Assembly (NCBI RefSeq): GCF_008727795.1
Contig: NZ_CP044222.1
Coordinates: 1,116,001 to 1,180,000 of the forward strand
DNA: 64,000 nucleotides
Source of the DNA: Nitrincola iocasae
GTDB lineage: Bacteria > Pseudomonadota > Gammaproteobacteria > Pseudomonadales > Balneatricaceae
Reading direction: 5' to 3'
The notes below the pieces were generated by a model. That model was not told the origin of the DNA. It saw nothing but the letters and a program-made list of their open reading frames with translations, and did no database searches. Below, one piece after another: positions 25,695 through 37,187 of this stretch. The position numbers were made by a program, and so were the translations under genes. Each line of letters starts with the position of its first letter. Within the stretch, counting starts at the first letter, position 1.

Positions 25695-26036
25695 ATGTCA
25701 TCTTCCTATGCAAATAACTACCGCTTAATACGCGCTATGGTTCCCTTGTTGATTCTGGTGATCGCCGTGCTGGTGTTTTGGTCACCTTCACCAGATCCTG
25801 ATTCCCTGGAAACCCGATCTGTGACGGGGCAGGTGATTGAAGTGAACACGGGGGAGGGTGAAGCGTTACGCAGCGGTCAAACGGTGAGGATGACCACAGC
25901 GCGGGTTCGCCTGCCCAATGGTGATGAAACCCGCGTGTTGGTGCAACGTCAGCAGTTGGCGGTTGGGGATAGTGTAGAATTGATCGAAGCACGTGATGCT
26001 GATGGGCGGGTCAAGTATCGTTGGTCATCAAGGTAG
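25695..26036 (+). CDS. Small membrane-anchored protein, unknown function
   Basis: 113 residues, not recognised. One membrane helix at about residues 12-29 (LIRAMVPLLILVIAVLVFW), N-terminus inside, then a small beta-rich domain (VTGQVIEVNTGEGEA, TARVRLPNGDETRVLV, VGDSVELIEARD) that could be an OB-like barrel on the periplasmic side, similar in layout to YibQ-like or secretion-adaptor proteins. The last five codons and the stop lie in the first copy of a 36-base tandem duplication that contains the ATCAAGG palindrome. The 162-base gap before it holds a degenerate REP (25632-25668) and no gene. Confidence 0.6.
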   Translation: MSSSYANNYRLIRAMVPLLILVIAVLVFWSPSPDPDSLETRSVTGQVIEVNTGEGEALRSGQTVRMTTARVRLPNGDETRVLVQRQQLAVGDSVELIEARDADGRVKYRWSSR

Positions 26037-26085
26037 CTGACCCCTTGATCCTGTCGTTGGTCATCAAGGTAGCTGACCCCTTGAT
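26018..26085. repeat. Tandem 32-bp repeat (period 36) containing the ATCAAGG palindrome in reverse
   Basis: Two identical 32-base copies (26018-26049 and 26054-26085) each hold ATCAAGGTAGCTGACCCCTTG, the reverse complement form of the palindrome at 24428. The first copy covers the last five codons and stop of the upstream gene, so the duplication copied a gene end. Confidence 0.85.
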
Positions 26086-26105
26086 TCCTTGATCCTTCGC
26101 ACGTT

Positions 26106-26128
26106 GTAGGAGCCCGGTCCCCGGGCGA
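26106..26128 (+). repeat. REP palindrome before ndh
   Basis: GTAGGAGCCCGGTCCCCGGGCGA followed by A residues, a single copy, 68 bases before the ndh ATG. Confidence 0.82.
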
Positions 26129-26195
26129 AAAAGATATCTACGTGAATTAACATTTTTGACTGCTGCTAAGCGCCGGTCCCGAGGGTGAGACTGTT

Positions 26196-27506
26196 ATGGA
26201 AAATCTGCATCATATAGTTGTCGTCGGCGGCGGTGCCGGTGGACTGGAACTGGTTACCCGTTTGGGCAACAAGCTCGGCAAGAAGCACAAGGCCAGGATT
26301 TCACTGGTCGATGCCGGGTTGACGCATATCTGGAAGCCCTTACTGCATGAAGTTGCCGCTGGCTCTCTTGATGCCAGTACTAATGAAATCAACTATCGTG
26401 CTCATGCTCGCAAGCATCATTTCGAGTTTCAGTTGGGTCGTTTGAGTGACCTTGACCGCCGTAATAAAGCCATCGTGATTGCGCCTTTTCTGGATGAAGA
26501 GGGGCGGGAAGTGGTGCCGGAACGCCGCATTCAATACGACACCCTGGTGATCGCGATTGGCAGCACGGCCAATGATTTCGGCACGCCAGGGGCTCAGGAG
26601 CACTGTTTGTTTCTGGACAGTCTGAAGCAGGCGCGGCGCTTTCATAATCTGATGCTGAATGCTTTTTTGAGGACTAATCACGAATCCCTTCAGGGCCATT
26701 CGCATCAACTGAATATCAGTATTATCGGTGCTGGTGCCACGGGGGTGGAGCTGGCGGCTGAATTACGGCTGGCCTCGCGCGAACTCCCCGTTTATGGCAT
26801 GAACCACCTGCAAGCATCGGATGTCTCCATCACGGTGATTGAAGCCGCTGAGCGTATTTTGCCCGCCTTGCCGGAGCGACTGTCCATCGCGGCAACGCGG
26901 GAGCTGGAACGGCAAAATGTGGTAGTGCTCACTGGGCAGCCAGTCAGTGAGATACGTAAAGATAGCCTGTTGATGAAGGATGGCACAGAACTGCCTTCGG
27001 AAATGACCATCTGGGCCGCTGGCATCAAAGCCCCCCCGTTCCTGGCAAAGCTGGACGGGTTGGAAGCTAATCGTACTAATCAACTCGTGGTACAACAGAC
27101 CCTGCAAACCACTCTGGATGCCAATATTTTTGCCTTTGGTGATTGTGCGGCATGCCCTCAACCAAATTCCGATCATTCGGTTCCGCCTCGTGCTCAGGCG
27201 GCACATCAGCAGGCGGATGCTTTGTTCAAAACCCTGCGCAACCGTTTGCAAGGGAAAGAACCGGTTCCGTTTGTGTATAACGACCATGGATCACTGATCA
27301 ACTTTAGCCGCTATACCACGGTTGGCAACCTGATGGGCAATTTGTCCGGTCGTAGCATGTATATTGAAGGGAAGGTGGCTCGGCTTTTCTATGTGTCTTT
27401 ATACCGGATGCATCAGGTGGCTTTACATGGTTTCTTGCGTACTGGCGTCATCTGGTTGATGGATAAAATCAGTCGTGCCATGCATCCTCGCCTGAAGCTG
27501 CATTAA
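26196..27506 (+). CDS. ndh: Type II NADH dehydrogenase (NDH-2)
   Basis: 436 residues. FAD-binding GGGAGGLELVTRLG at the N-terminus, NAD-binding GAGATGVELAAEL around residue 178, and a C-terminal FAD contact ANIFAFGDCAACP, with a hydrophobic amphipathic end (FLRTGVIWLMDKIS) for membrane attachment. It moves electrons from NADH to quinone without pumping protons. The KPLLHEVAAGSLD segment near residue 48 is typical of NDH-2. ATG 26196 lies after a gap of REP and palindrome repeats; no promoter is obvious. Confidence 0.9.
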   Translation: MENLHHIVVVGGGAGGLELVTRLGNKLGKKHKARISLVDAGLTHIWKPLLHEVAAGSLDASTNEINYRAHARKHHFEFQLGRLSDLDRRNKAIVIAPFLDEEGREVVPERRIQYDTLVIAIGSTANDFGTPGAQEHCLFLDSLKQARRFHNLMLNAFLRTNHESLQGHSHQLNISIIGAGATGVELAAELRLASRELPVYGMNHLQASDVSITVIEAAERILPALPERLSIAATRELERQNVVVLTGQPVSEIRKDSLLMKDGTELPSEMTIWAAGIKAPPFLAKLDGLEANRTNQLVVQQTLQTTLDANIFAFGDCAACPQPNSDHSVPPRAQAAHQQADALFKTLRNRLQGKEPVPFVYNDHGSLINFSRYTTVGNLMGNLSGRSMYIEGKVARLFYVSLYRMHQVALHGFLRTGVIWLMDKISRAMHPRLKLH

Positions 27507-27560
27507 CAGGGGTAAGATGCTAGCCTTTATTATTTGTTAGCTGAAGGAACACGATACGCT

Positions 27561-28652
27561 ATGCCCCGCTTTCCCAAACACCTGACCGGCGCTGGACCGG
27601 TAAATCCCTTTCCTGGCCTCAGTGCGCTGCAGCGACGCCTTGGCCAGGCTATTCCTCATCGTCTTGGTTCCAATGAAGGCCTGGATATGCCGCATAGTGT
27701 GTTGCGTGCACATTTTGGTGAGGCGATGGTTTCGCATGTGCGTGCCTATGGAGATGCTGAGGCCTTTGCTCTGCGCCAGGCGCTGAGTGCCGACTTATCT
27801 GTGTCGATGGATGTCTTACTAGTTGATGCTGGTGCAGATAGCCTGATTGCTTTAGCGTTACGTGGCTTGGTTGAACCAGGTGATACTGTGGTATGCGCTG
27901 GAGGAACTTACCCTACCTTTGCCTACTTTGCCCAAGGGCATGGTTGCCGTTTGATTGAAACTGCCTATCGGGATGAGCCAGAGCGTCTGGTGCCAGATTT
28001 GGAGGCCTTGCTGGATGCGGCGAATCAGCATCAAGCGCGTTTGGTGTACCTGGCCAATCCGGATAACCCCAGTGGTCATCTGCATACTGATGCGGCTATT
28101 GCTGAGCTCAGGGCGCAATTGCCGGAGGACTGCTGGTTATTGCTGGATGAGGCCTATTATGATTTTCGTGATGATGCCGGCCAGCCTGGTGGCTCGGAAG
28201 CCATGGCGGGTGTGGTGCGTCTGCGCACCTTTTCCAAAGCGCACGGCCTGGCTGGATTACGCCTAGGCTATGCCATTGCCGAACCTGAGGTGCTGGATGT
28301 ATTACTCAAGGTGCGTATTCACTATGCGGTGTCTTCTCTCAGCCTTGCCGCCGCTGAGCTGCTGATGGCGCACCCCGAAGAGGTCAAGACTCATATTGCC
28401 GCAGTCAAACAGCGCAGGCAGCAGTTAACCACTTATTTGCGCCAAATCGGTGGGGATGTGCTGCCCAGTCATACCAATTTTGTTGCCCTGCGTTTCCCCA
28501 GCGCCGATATCGCATTGCAGCACAACCAGGCACTGCTGCAAGCCGGTATTCTGGTTGCCAGACCCGCTCATCCAGCGCTTGGGCATTTGCTGCGCATTAC
28601 CGCTGTTGAAGATGCGTTGGTTGAGGGGCGTTTGGCGTTGCTGGAAAACTAA
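27561..28652 (+). CDS. Class I/II (HisC-like) pyridoxal-phosphate aminotransferase
   Basis: 363 residues, fold type I. Landmarks: RLGSNEGLDMPHS near the N-terminus, GADSLIALALRGL, LANPDNPSGH, LLDEAYYDF, and the cofactor Lys in RTFSKAHGLAGLRLGYAI around residue 225. The pattern is that of histidinol-phosphate aminotransferase, which swaps an amino group with 2-oxoglutarate. No other histidine gene is near, so a HisC paralog with another substrate (such as an aromatic amino acid) is equally possible. ATG 27561 is chosen over TTG 27534 because GAAGGA precedes it. Confidence 0.82.
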   Translation: MPRFPKHLTGAGPVNPFPGLSALQRRLGQAIPHRLGSNEGLDMPHSVLRAHFGEAMVSHVRAYGDAEAFALRQALSADLSVSMDVLLVDAGADSLIALALRGLVEPGDTVVCAGGTYPTFAYFAQGHGCRLIETAYRDEPERLVPDLEALLDAANQHQARLVYLANPDNPSGHLHTDAAIAELRAQLPEDCWLLLDEAYYDFRDDAGQPGGSEAMAGVVRLRTFSKAHGLAGLRLGYAIAEPEVLDVLLKVRIHYAVSSLSLAAAELLMAHPEEVKTHIAAVKQRRQQLTTYLRQIGGDVLPSHTNFVALRFPSADIALQHNQALLQAGILVARPAHPALGHLLRITAVEDALVEGRLALLEN

Positions 28653-28836
28653 TGTGCACACCAATAGGCTAATATTTTAGTCTTTTACATTGAGAATAGC
28701 CTAAAAGCCTAGAATAATAGTCTCATGAGTCAGCGTATTTCTATAGTGGGCGAGCAGCTTACCAGTGCCCGCAAGTATTATTACCCTGATGACACCCTGC
28801 ATAATCAATCTAACTTCACACAAGAGAACAGCAAGC

Positions 28837-29571
28837 ATGTCACTGCAAGGTACCGAGATCCATCGGTGTTATGATGAGTATGGGGTGATTTTGGTACTGG
28901 ATGATGGCAACAAACGTTACTTGTCGTTTGGTACCGACGATGAGCAAAGTTGTTATCTGAAAAGCCAACCTGCGCAGCCGCAAGCCGATTATATCCGTGC
29001 CATGTTGCTGGTGTTGTTGTTTGTCACACCCAGCCGGATTATCAGCATGGGATTGGGGGGGGGGTCGCTAAACACCTGCTTGCACCACCAGTTTTCGGGG
29101 CTGAAGCAGGACGTGGTAGAGCTACGCCACCAGGTGATACAAACGGCTTATAAGTACTTTCAGCTACCGCGCAGCAAGCATATAACCCTGCATAATATGG
29201 AAGCTAAAACCTTTCTCGATACAGAGCCTACGCGCCCGGCCGATATTATTTTCAGCGATATTTATGACGAAAATGGCGTCGATGCCCAGCAGCATGAACC
29301 AGGCTATCTGCATGAGTGCTACGAACGTTTAAAGCCGGACGGCTGGCTGGTGATGAACTGCTGGAAAGAACACCGGGGTGATTCTATTCTGAAAGAGCTG
29401 GCCCTGTTGTTTGCCGATATTCGTACCTGCACCACCCAGGATGGCAACTGGATTATCTATGCCTGCAAAACCAAAAATGAACTGATCAACAATCAGCTGA
29501 AGCAGTCCGCCAAGCAGCTAAGCCAGCAATTGGGATTTTCTGTAAGCAGTTATTTAAATCGGTTGGGTTAG
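28837..29571 (+). CDS. Spermidine synthase-like methyltransferase-fold protein with a G10 tract
   Basis: 244 residues. SpeE-like Rossmann fold: ISMGLGGGSLNTCLHHQF is the nucleotide-binding loop, VELRHQVIQTAYKYF the acidic motif, and ADIIFSDIYDENG the catalytic Asp region. It lacks the full N-terminal beta domain of spermidine synthases (about 280-290 residues), so it is probably a SpeE-like protein of unknown amine specificity. The loop is encoded by a run of ten G at 29055-29064, where slippage would shift the frame. ATG 28837 is preferred; the frame opens at 28765. A possible 49-codon frame from ATG 28724 was not called. Confidence 0.78.
   Translation: MSLQGTEIHRCYDEYGVILVLDDGNKRYLSFGTDDEQSCYLKSQPAQPQADYIRAMLLVLLFVTPSRIISMGLGGGSLNTCLHHQFSGLKQDVVELRHQVIQTAYKYFQLPRSKHITLHNMEAKTFLDTEPTRPADIIFSDIYDENGVDAQQHEPGYLHECYERLKPDGWLVMNCWKEHRGDSILKELALLFADIRTCTTQDGNWIIYACKTKNELINNQLKQSAKQLSQQLGFSVSSYLNRLG
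29055..29064 (+). repeat. G10 homopolymer in the SpeE-like gene
   Basis: Ten G in a row inside the codons for Leu-Gly-Gly-Gly-Ser of the cofactor loop. A gain or loss of one base would truncate the protein, so it could act as an on/off switch. Confidence 0.85.
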
Positions 29572-29623
29572 TGCCTAGCTGACTGATCAATCAGGTTAAT
29601 CAACGATATATATCACTCATTCT

Positions 29624-29932
29624 TTAAGTTGTTTCACGCTCGCTTAAATGCCGCTCGGGAAGCATTCGTTTATGCAGAACGCCAAATACTACCAGTTGCT
29701 TGTCATGGACTATATAGTAGATAACATGGCTTGAATAAGGAAAGCTCAATACCTCTTTTCCGACATCAGGTCTGCCTTTCCCTAAGGAAGGGGTTGCAGC
29801 AATTAAGCGTATCGTCTGACGTAATTCTGAAAGGTATGCTTGAGACTGGGTTTCTCCCCACTGTTGCACCGTGTACTGGCGAATACCGATAATATCGGAC
29901 TGGGCATCCGGAGTGAGGCGATAAGCTGGCAT
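29624..29932 (-). CDS. parE: ParE/RelE family toxin
   Basis: 102 residues. Patterns typical of ParE: LTPDAQSDIIGIRQYTVQQWG at the N-terminus with two helices, a middle ATPSLGKGRPDV, and a C-terminal sheet HVIYYIVHDKQLVVFGVLHKRM. ParE-type toxins poison gyrase; RelE-type ones cut mRNA on ribosomes, and the sequence favours ParE. It overlaps the antitoxin stop by ATGA, the order being antitoxin then toxin. Confidence 0.88.
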   Translation of the reverse strand: MPAYRLTPDAQSDIIGIRQYTVQQWGETQSQAYLSELRQTIRLIAATPSLGKGRPDVGKEVLSFPYSSHVIYYIVHDKQLVVFGVLHKRMLPERHLSERETT

Positions 29933-30192
29933 CAGTCGTATTTGCCCGATTCCAGCTCGTCAAAAAAGGACTCGCCATCGATAAGATTGCCCGCTGCTAT
30001 ATCAGCTTTTGCTTGTGCCATTCTTGCCTGTAATAGCTGTAATTTCAGCTCATCAATACTCTGATAATCTTCAGCGGATATGACAACCGCAACCGGTTTG
30101 CCGTTCTTGTTGATCTGAACTGGAGCACGCTGTGCTTTTAATAGCATGTCACCAAAGTGGGTCTTAGCTTCATTAGCTGAAAGAGCATTCAT
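29932..30192 (-). CDS. Phd/YefM family antitoxin
   Basis: 86 residues. N-terminal Phd/YefM DNA-binding domain (MNALSANEAKTHFGDML, PVQINKNGKPVAVVISAEDY) and a charged C-terminal tail, which would wrap the toxin. It represses its own promoter, and the GTTCGATT inverted repeat just upstream is a likely operator. It starts at ATG 30192 and is coupled to the toxin gene by an ATGA overlap. Confidence 0.9.
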   Translation of the reverse strand: MNALSANEAKTHFGDMLLKAQRAPVQINKNGKPVAVVISAEDYQSIDELKLQLLQARMAQAKADIAAGNLIDGESFFDELESGKYD

Positions 30193-30210
30193 TGCATCAC
30201 CTTAAGTATC

Positions 30211-30241
30211 GTTCGATTCAATCATAATAGGCTAATCGAAC
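30211..30241 (-). promoter_or_regulatory. Inverted-repeat operator of the Phd/ParE operon
   Basis: GTTCGATT (30211-30218) and AATCGAAC (30234-30241) form a perfect 8-base inverted repeat, 15 bases apart, 18-49 bases before the antitoxin ATG. The position fits a site that overlaps the promoter and binds the antitoxin-toxin complex. Confidence 0.65.
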
Positions 30242-30305
30242 TATATCCGTCAAAAATTATGGCAATAAGCGCTATTTGCGATCCCTGGCGTAATTATCAC
30301 CTTTT

Positions 30306-30380
30306 AGTTGGCACAGGGTTTTGAAGGGATGATGTAAAGCATGTCACACCAAAACGATACCACCACCCCAGTCTGGCACC
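30306..30380 (+). repeat. MITE-like dispersed repeat, short copy
   Basis: The left part AGTTGGCACAGGGTTTTGA matches 36975-36993 at 17 of 19 bases. It ends with ACCACCCCAGTCTGGCACC, which resembles the end at 37098-37112. It lacks the GTGAC...GTGTCAC module that the 36975 copy carries. It lies between the toxin-antitoxin promoter and the DUF4197 gene. Confidence 0.6.
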
Positions 30381-30434
30381 AAAATGCTGCTGGTAGTAGA
30401 GTTGTCACTAACTATAGATATCAGAGGTTCACCC

Positions 30435-31217
30435 ATGCACAAATTACGTATGACGACCGGAATTATTTTAACCAGTTTATTGCTGGTACCTCAGGCACAG
30501 GCTGATTGGGGTAAGTTGCTGGATCGCGGCCAGGAGATTCTGGAGCAGCAAACGGCACCGGCTGATGAGCCGTCGGCCACTGAAGCCCAGGCAAACCCGG
30601 TACCCGAGGGTGTCAGCTCAGGTCAGCTAGCATCCGGGTTGAAAGAAGCACTGGCTGTGGGCGCCGAAAGGGCGATCGATACCTTGTCGCAGACCAACGG
30701 TTATCTTGGCGATAGCCGGGTCAAAATTGAACCACCGGGGATGTTGGGAAGTGCGGTGAGTACCCTGAAGCAGTTTGGTTTTGAGTCGCAGGTTGAAGCC
30801 TTTGAGTTGAGCATGAACCGTGCGGCTGAGCAAGCGATCAGTCAGGCGACCCCCGTCGTTGTTGGCGCTGTAGAGTCTATGACCATTGAAGATGCGCAAC
30901 GCATTTACCAGGGCGGCGATACATCCGCAACGGATTACTTTAAGGGCAAAACCTTTGACGAGTTGAAAGTGCTGCTGCGGCCACAAATCGAACAGTCGAT
31001 GAGTCAAACTGGTACAACGGCCGCCTGGCAGGCCTTAACCGATTCAGCCACCTCCGCGGTACCCATGCTGGCCAACTATACGCCTGATCTGGCAGATCAT
31101 GTGACCACCTCCGCGCTGGAAGGGTTGTTTCTGTTGTTGGCTGAAGAGGAGCGACAGATACGTGAAAATCCGCTGGCCCGCAGCACCGATCTGTTGAAGC
31201 GGGTGTTTGGGGGGTAG
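30435..31217 (+). CDS. DUF4197-like exported protein
   Basis: 260 residues with a signal peptide (MHKLRMTTGIILTSLLLVPQ, cut after AQA). The mature part has VSSGQLASGLKEALAVGAERAI, then an Ala-rich helical domain that ends with DLLKRVFGG, as in DUF4197 proteins. Function unknown; it is a soluble periplasmic protein or lipid-free outer-membrane-associated one, as no lipobox Cys is present. ATG 30435 was chosen because it gives the signal peptide and has AGAGG before it. Residues 32-55 are a low-complexity Glu/Pro/Ala linker. Confidence 0.82.
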   Translation: MHKLRMTTGIILTSLLLVPQAQADWGKLLDRGQEILEQQTAPADEPSATEAQANPVPEGVSSGQLASGLKEALAVGAERAIDTLSQTNGYLGDSRVKIEPPGMLGSAVSTLKQFGFESQVEAFELSMNRAAEQAISQATPVVVGAVESMTIEDAQRIYQGGDTSATDYFKGKTFDELKVLLRPQIEQSMSQTGTTAAWQALTDSATSAVPMLANYTPDLADHVTTSALEGLFLLLAEEERQIRENPLARSTDLLKRVFGG

Positions 31218-31299
31218 GGTTTTATCCAGTTGATCTTAGGGCTTTAGAGCTTGAGATTTTCAATGCTTGTGAGTGTGTTTTCAGTGCATATAAGGAAGG

Positions 31300-31674
31300 C
31301 TATACACCCTTAGGGCTAAGAGATTGAATCGTTTCAATAACCTGAGCTTCCAACATGGGCAGATCTCTCTCTATAGTCTTCCATACCATGTCCAGATCTA
31401 CTTTGAAGTACCCATGCGCCAAGGCATTTCGCATGCCGTAAGCAGCCTTCAGAGGGAAGTCGGGATGCTCTGTCGCAAAGTCAGGGAAGTGCCGCTGGAT
31501 GCTTCCCGCAGCCTCTCCGATGATTTCGAGGTTGCGTATGACTGCATCTTGCTTCTCTTCGTTTGCAAGAAACTCCACATTGTCAAGATCTAGTATATAG
31601 CGCTGAATACGTTCAATAGCTTGCTGAATATGCTCCAGATAGTCATTAAGGGCTAACTCATCCCGAGGACTCAT
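31300..31674 (-). CDS. hepT: HepT-like toxin (HEPN/DUF86)
   Basis: 124 residues, all helical. The HEPN ribonuclease motif R-x4-6-H is in MRNALAHGYF, followed by the Tyr that MntA-type antitoxins AMPylate. DYLEHIQQAIERIQRYI is the usual N-terminal helix. It is made with the MntA-like protein encoded by the overlapping upstream gene. The gene is intact. Confidence 0.88.
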   Translation of the reverse strand: MSPRDELALNDYLEHIQQAIERIQRYILDLDNVEFLANEEKQDAVIRNLEIIGEAAGSIQRHFPDFATEHPDFPLKAAYGMRNALAHGYFKVDLDMVWKTIERDLPMLEAQVIETIQSLSPKGV

Positions 31675-31961
31675 ACAGCCGTGGCCTCATTGAGCACTTT
31701 CGTTTTCCACCGATCAGGCAATGCTTTTGGGGTCAGAACATCAACCTCTATCCCTAAGAGTTCTGTCAGTTCTGAGTGGATAGCACCGATATCAAAAAGC
31801 GTTGTTTCCTCGGTGGTGTCTACAAGGATGTCCAAATCACTTATATCCGTATCCTGGCCATGGAGGACAGACCCGAAAATACGGGGATTTTTGGCATGAT
31901 GCTGTTCTACAATCTGTCGTATGGCTTCACGGTGTTGCTGATATGCAATAGATGGCTTCAT
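31671..31961 (-). CDS. mntA: MntA-like nucleotidyltransferase antitoxin
   Basis: 96 residues. Minimal nucleotidyltransferase motif GSVLHGQDTDISDLDILVD with the G-S-x(10)-D-x-D layout; these enzymes inactivate HepT by adding AMP to its Tyr. The frame opens at 32024, but ATG 31961 (MKPSIAYQQHREAI) gives the normal length. The stop overlaps the HepT start by ATGA, the usual order for HepT/MntA pairs. Confidence 0.87.
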   Translation of the reverse strand: MKPSIAYQQHREAIRQIVEQHHAKNPRIFGSVLHGQDTDISDLDILVDTTEETTLFDIGAIHSELTELLGIEVDVLTPKALPDRWKTKVLNEATAV

Positions 31962-32080
31962 ACAGTGAACCTTCAGGGGCTGCTTAGATAGATAGACATT
32001 GAACCATGAGCTCCCTGGCGTCAATTACGAATTGCATGTTTGTTCCAATATTAAGTCGACTGAAGCAGTTAAATCATTGA

Positions 32081-33076
32081 TCATGAATAACGCCCCATTT
32101 TCAGCAATTGCACATAACTGGCACGCTCATACAGCGTCGGATCGTTGCTATGCAGGTGGGAGAGTACCCCCCTGGCTTGTTCCAGCGACTCGTAGGGGCT
32201 TTCGTCCAGCCAGTCGCTAATGCCGGTTAATATCTGGCTCAGGGCTGTAGGACCTTGCTGCAGTAACACGCTGCACAGGTGGGTGACATCGGCACCGGCG
32301 AGTAGCATTTTCACAGCATCATCGGCGCTGTGAATACCCCCGGTTGCGGCCAGCGTGAGGCGGGTTTTGCCAAACAGGATGCCCAGCCAGCGCATGCTTA
32401 GCAGAGCATCTTCTGAGCGGGACAGGTGAATACTGGACTGAACGCGCAAGGTGTCCGGGTCGATATCCGGTTGGTAGAAACGATTGAATAGTGATACACC
32501 GTTAATGCCGGTGTCTTCCAATTGTCGAACAAAATGTCCCAGGGCGCTGAAGTAGGGTGAAAGCTTGACCATAATGGGACAAGTCACAACGTCTCGTAAA
32601 GCCGAAATCAACTCAATGTAACCCTTTTCCATATCGCTGGCGCTGTGCAGAGGGTCGGCGGCCACGTTATAGATATTCAACTCCAGAGCATCGGCTCCGG
32701 CTTCCGTGAGTTGTTTGGCGATGTTAATCCAGCCATCTTGTGATGTGCCGTTAAGACTGGCGATAACCGGAATAGACAGGCGCTGTTTAAGGGCCTGAAT
32801 CTGCTGCAGGTATTGCTCCAGCGCGTGGGAAGGTTCCGCGTGTAAGGGCAGAAAATGCGTGGCTTCACTGTGGCCTATCTCTCTGGATTCCAGCAGCTGT
32901 ATCTGTCGCGCATGGTGACTGTCCAGCTCTTCTTCAAACAGTGAGTACATCACCAGGGCACTGGCACCAGCATCTTCGAGACGGCAGCACATAGCGACGT
33001 CTCGGCTTAGTGGAGAGGCCGAGGGCACCAGTGGGTTGGCTAAGGTCATGCCCAGGTAATTCGTTTGCAGATCCAT
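32081..33076 (-). CDS. Dihydroorotate dehydrogenase-like flavoprotein paired with NifJ
   Basis: 331 residues, TIM-barrel FMN enzyme. It opens with LQTNYLGMTLANPLVPSASP, like class 1 dihydroorotate dehydrogenases, then PVIASLNGTSQDGW, ALELNIYNVA, IMVKLSPYFS and ATGGIHSADDAVKMLLAGA. It lacks an obvious standard pyrimidine substrate loop (Asn/Cys region), so it may act on another substrate. Its start is 3 bases from the nifJ stop, and such genes are found next to nifJ in other bacteria, so it may use ferredoxin or flavodoxin electrons. Exact function unknown. Confidence 0.78.
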   Translation of the reverse strand: MDLQTNYLGMTLANPLVPSASPLSRDVAMCCRLEDAGASALVMYSLFEEELDSHHARQIQLLESREIGHSEATHFLPLHAEPSHALEQYLQQIQALKQRLSIPVIASLNGTSQDGWINIAKQLTEAGADALELNIYNVAADPLHSASDMEKGYIELISALRDVVTCPIMVKLSPYFSALGHFVRQLEDTGINGVSLFNRFYQPDIDPDTLRVQSSIHLSRSEDALLSMRWLGILFGKTRLTLAATGGIHSADDAVKMLLAGADVTHLCSVLLQQGPTALSQILTGISDWLDESPYESLEQARGVLSHLHSNDPTLYERASYVQLLKMGRYS

Positions 33077-33079
33077 GGC

Positions 33080-36679
<3,600 letters not shown>

Positions 36680-36737
36680 TGTAAGCTCCTGTCAATAAAG
36701 CCTTTTTGTACCTTTAAAGCTAGTCTTAAATGGGGTG

Positions 36738-36778
36738 ATTATCCAGGGGTTAATCACACTATACTTGATCTATAACAA
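36738..36778 (-). promoter_or_regulatory. FNR/Anr-type class II promoter of nifJ
   Basis: On the minus strand TTGTT, ATAG, ATCAA (36778 down to 36765) matches the FNR/Anr consensus at 9 of 10 fixed bases. GATAAT at 36743-36738 resembles a -10 hexamer. The box centre lies about 31 bases before the -10 centre, which puts it near -41, the class II activator position. Transcription would begin near 36731, about 52 bases before the nifJ ATG. Confidence 0.68.
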
Positions 36779-36786
36779 TGTGGCTT

Positions 36787-36892
36787 GGGCTAATGGGACC
36801 GGGCCTGTCTGACGCGCCGTAAACCCATCCCTGGGGGCTCCAGTGCGCCATCCTTGGCGCACAGGGTCAGCCAAACCCGGTCCCATCAGCCC
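36787..36892. repeat. Long cruciform element upstream of nifJ
   Basis: Arms 36787-36803 and 36876-36892 pair at 16 of 17 positions (GGGCTAATGGGACCGGG and its complement). Inside lie a perfect 8-base hairpin GTGCGCCA/TGGCGCAC (36843-36862) and an imperfect CCCATCCCTGGGGG. The whole could form a three-stem structure. It resembles structured intergenic repeats known in marine gammaproteobacteria, from memory. It could be an RNA or a two-way transcript barrier. No gene is seen in 36893-37187. Confidence 0.7.
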
Positions 36893-36974
36893 TCTATATA
36901 TTGGGTGCCAGCATAAAGTTTAAAAAACAACATTTTCGGGCGGTATATACCATTACCAAGCAGTTGTTTTTTTA

Positions 36975-37112
36975 AGCTGGCACAGGGCTTTGAGCGGGGT
37001 GGTGGTATCGCTTTGGAGTGACCGTCTGCCGCCAGGACGGCGGCAGTGGAGCGGTCATGGACGACGAAAAGCGTGTCACTCTAAAGTGATACTAGTACCC
37101 CAGTGTGGCACC
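36975..37112 (+). repeat. MITE-like dispersed repeat, long copy with inner palindromic module
   Basis: Starts AGCTGGCACAGGGCTTTGA and ends CCAGTGTGGCACC, as the copy at 30306-30380. It holds at 37018-37079 the GTGACCGTCTGCC...GTGTCAC module that is also at 20976-21048. So two repeat types appear nested. No coding potential. Confidence 0.65.
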
Positions 37113-37187
37113 CTTAATGAGGTAACTAGTGTTTTGTTTTCCAGAACCAATGCGTTACTGCAAAAGCTGGTGGGTGACGCCGATGCT

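Noticed and set aside
28724..28870. Small ORF of 49 codons before the SpeE-like gene
   Set aside because: It has no family match and overlaps the start of the real gene in another frame.
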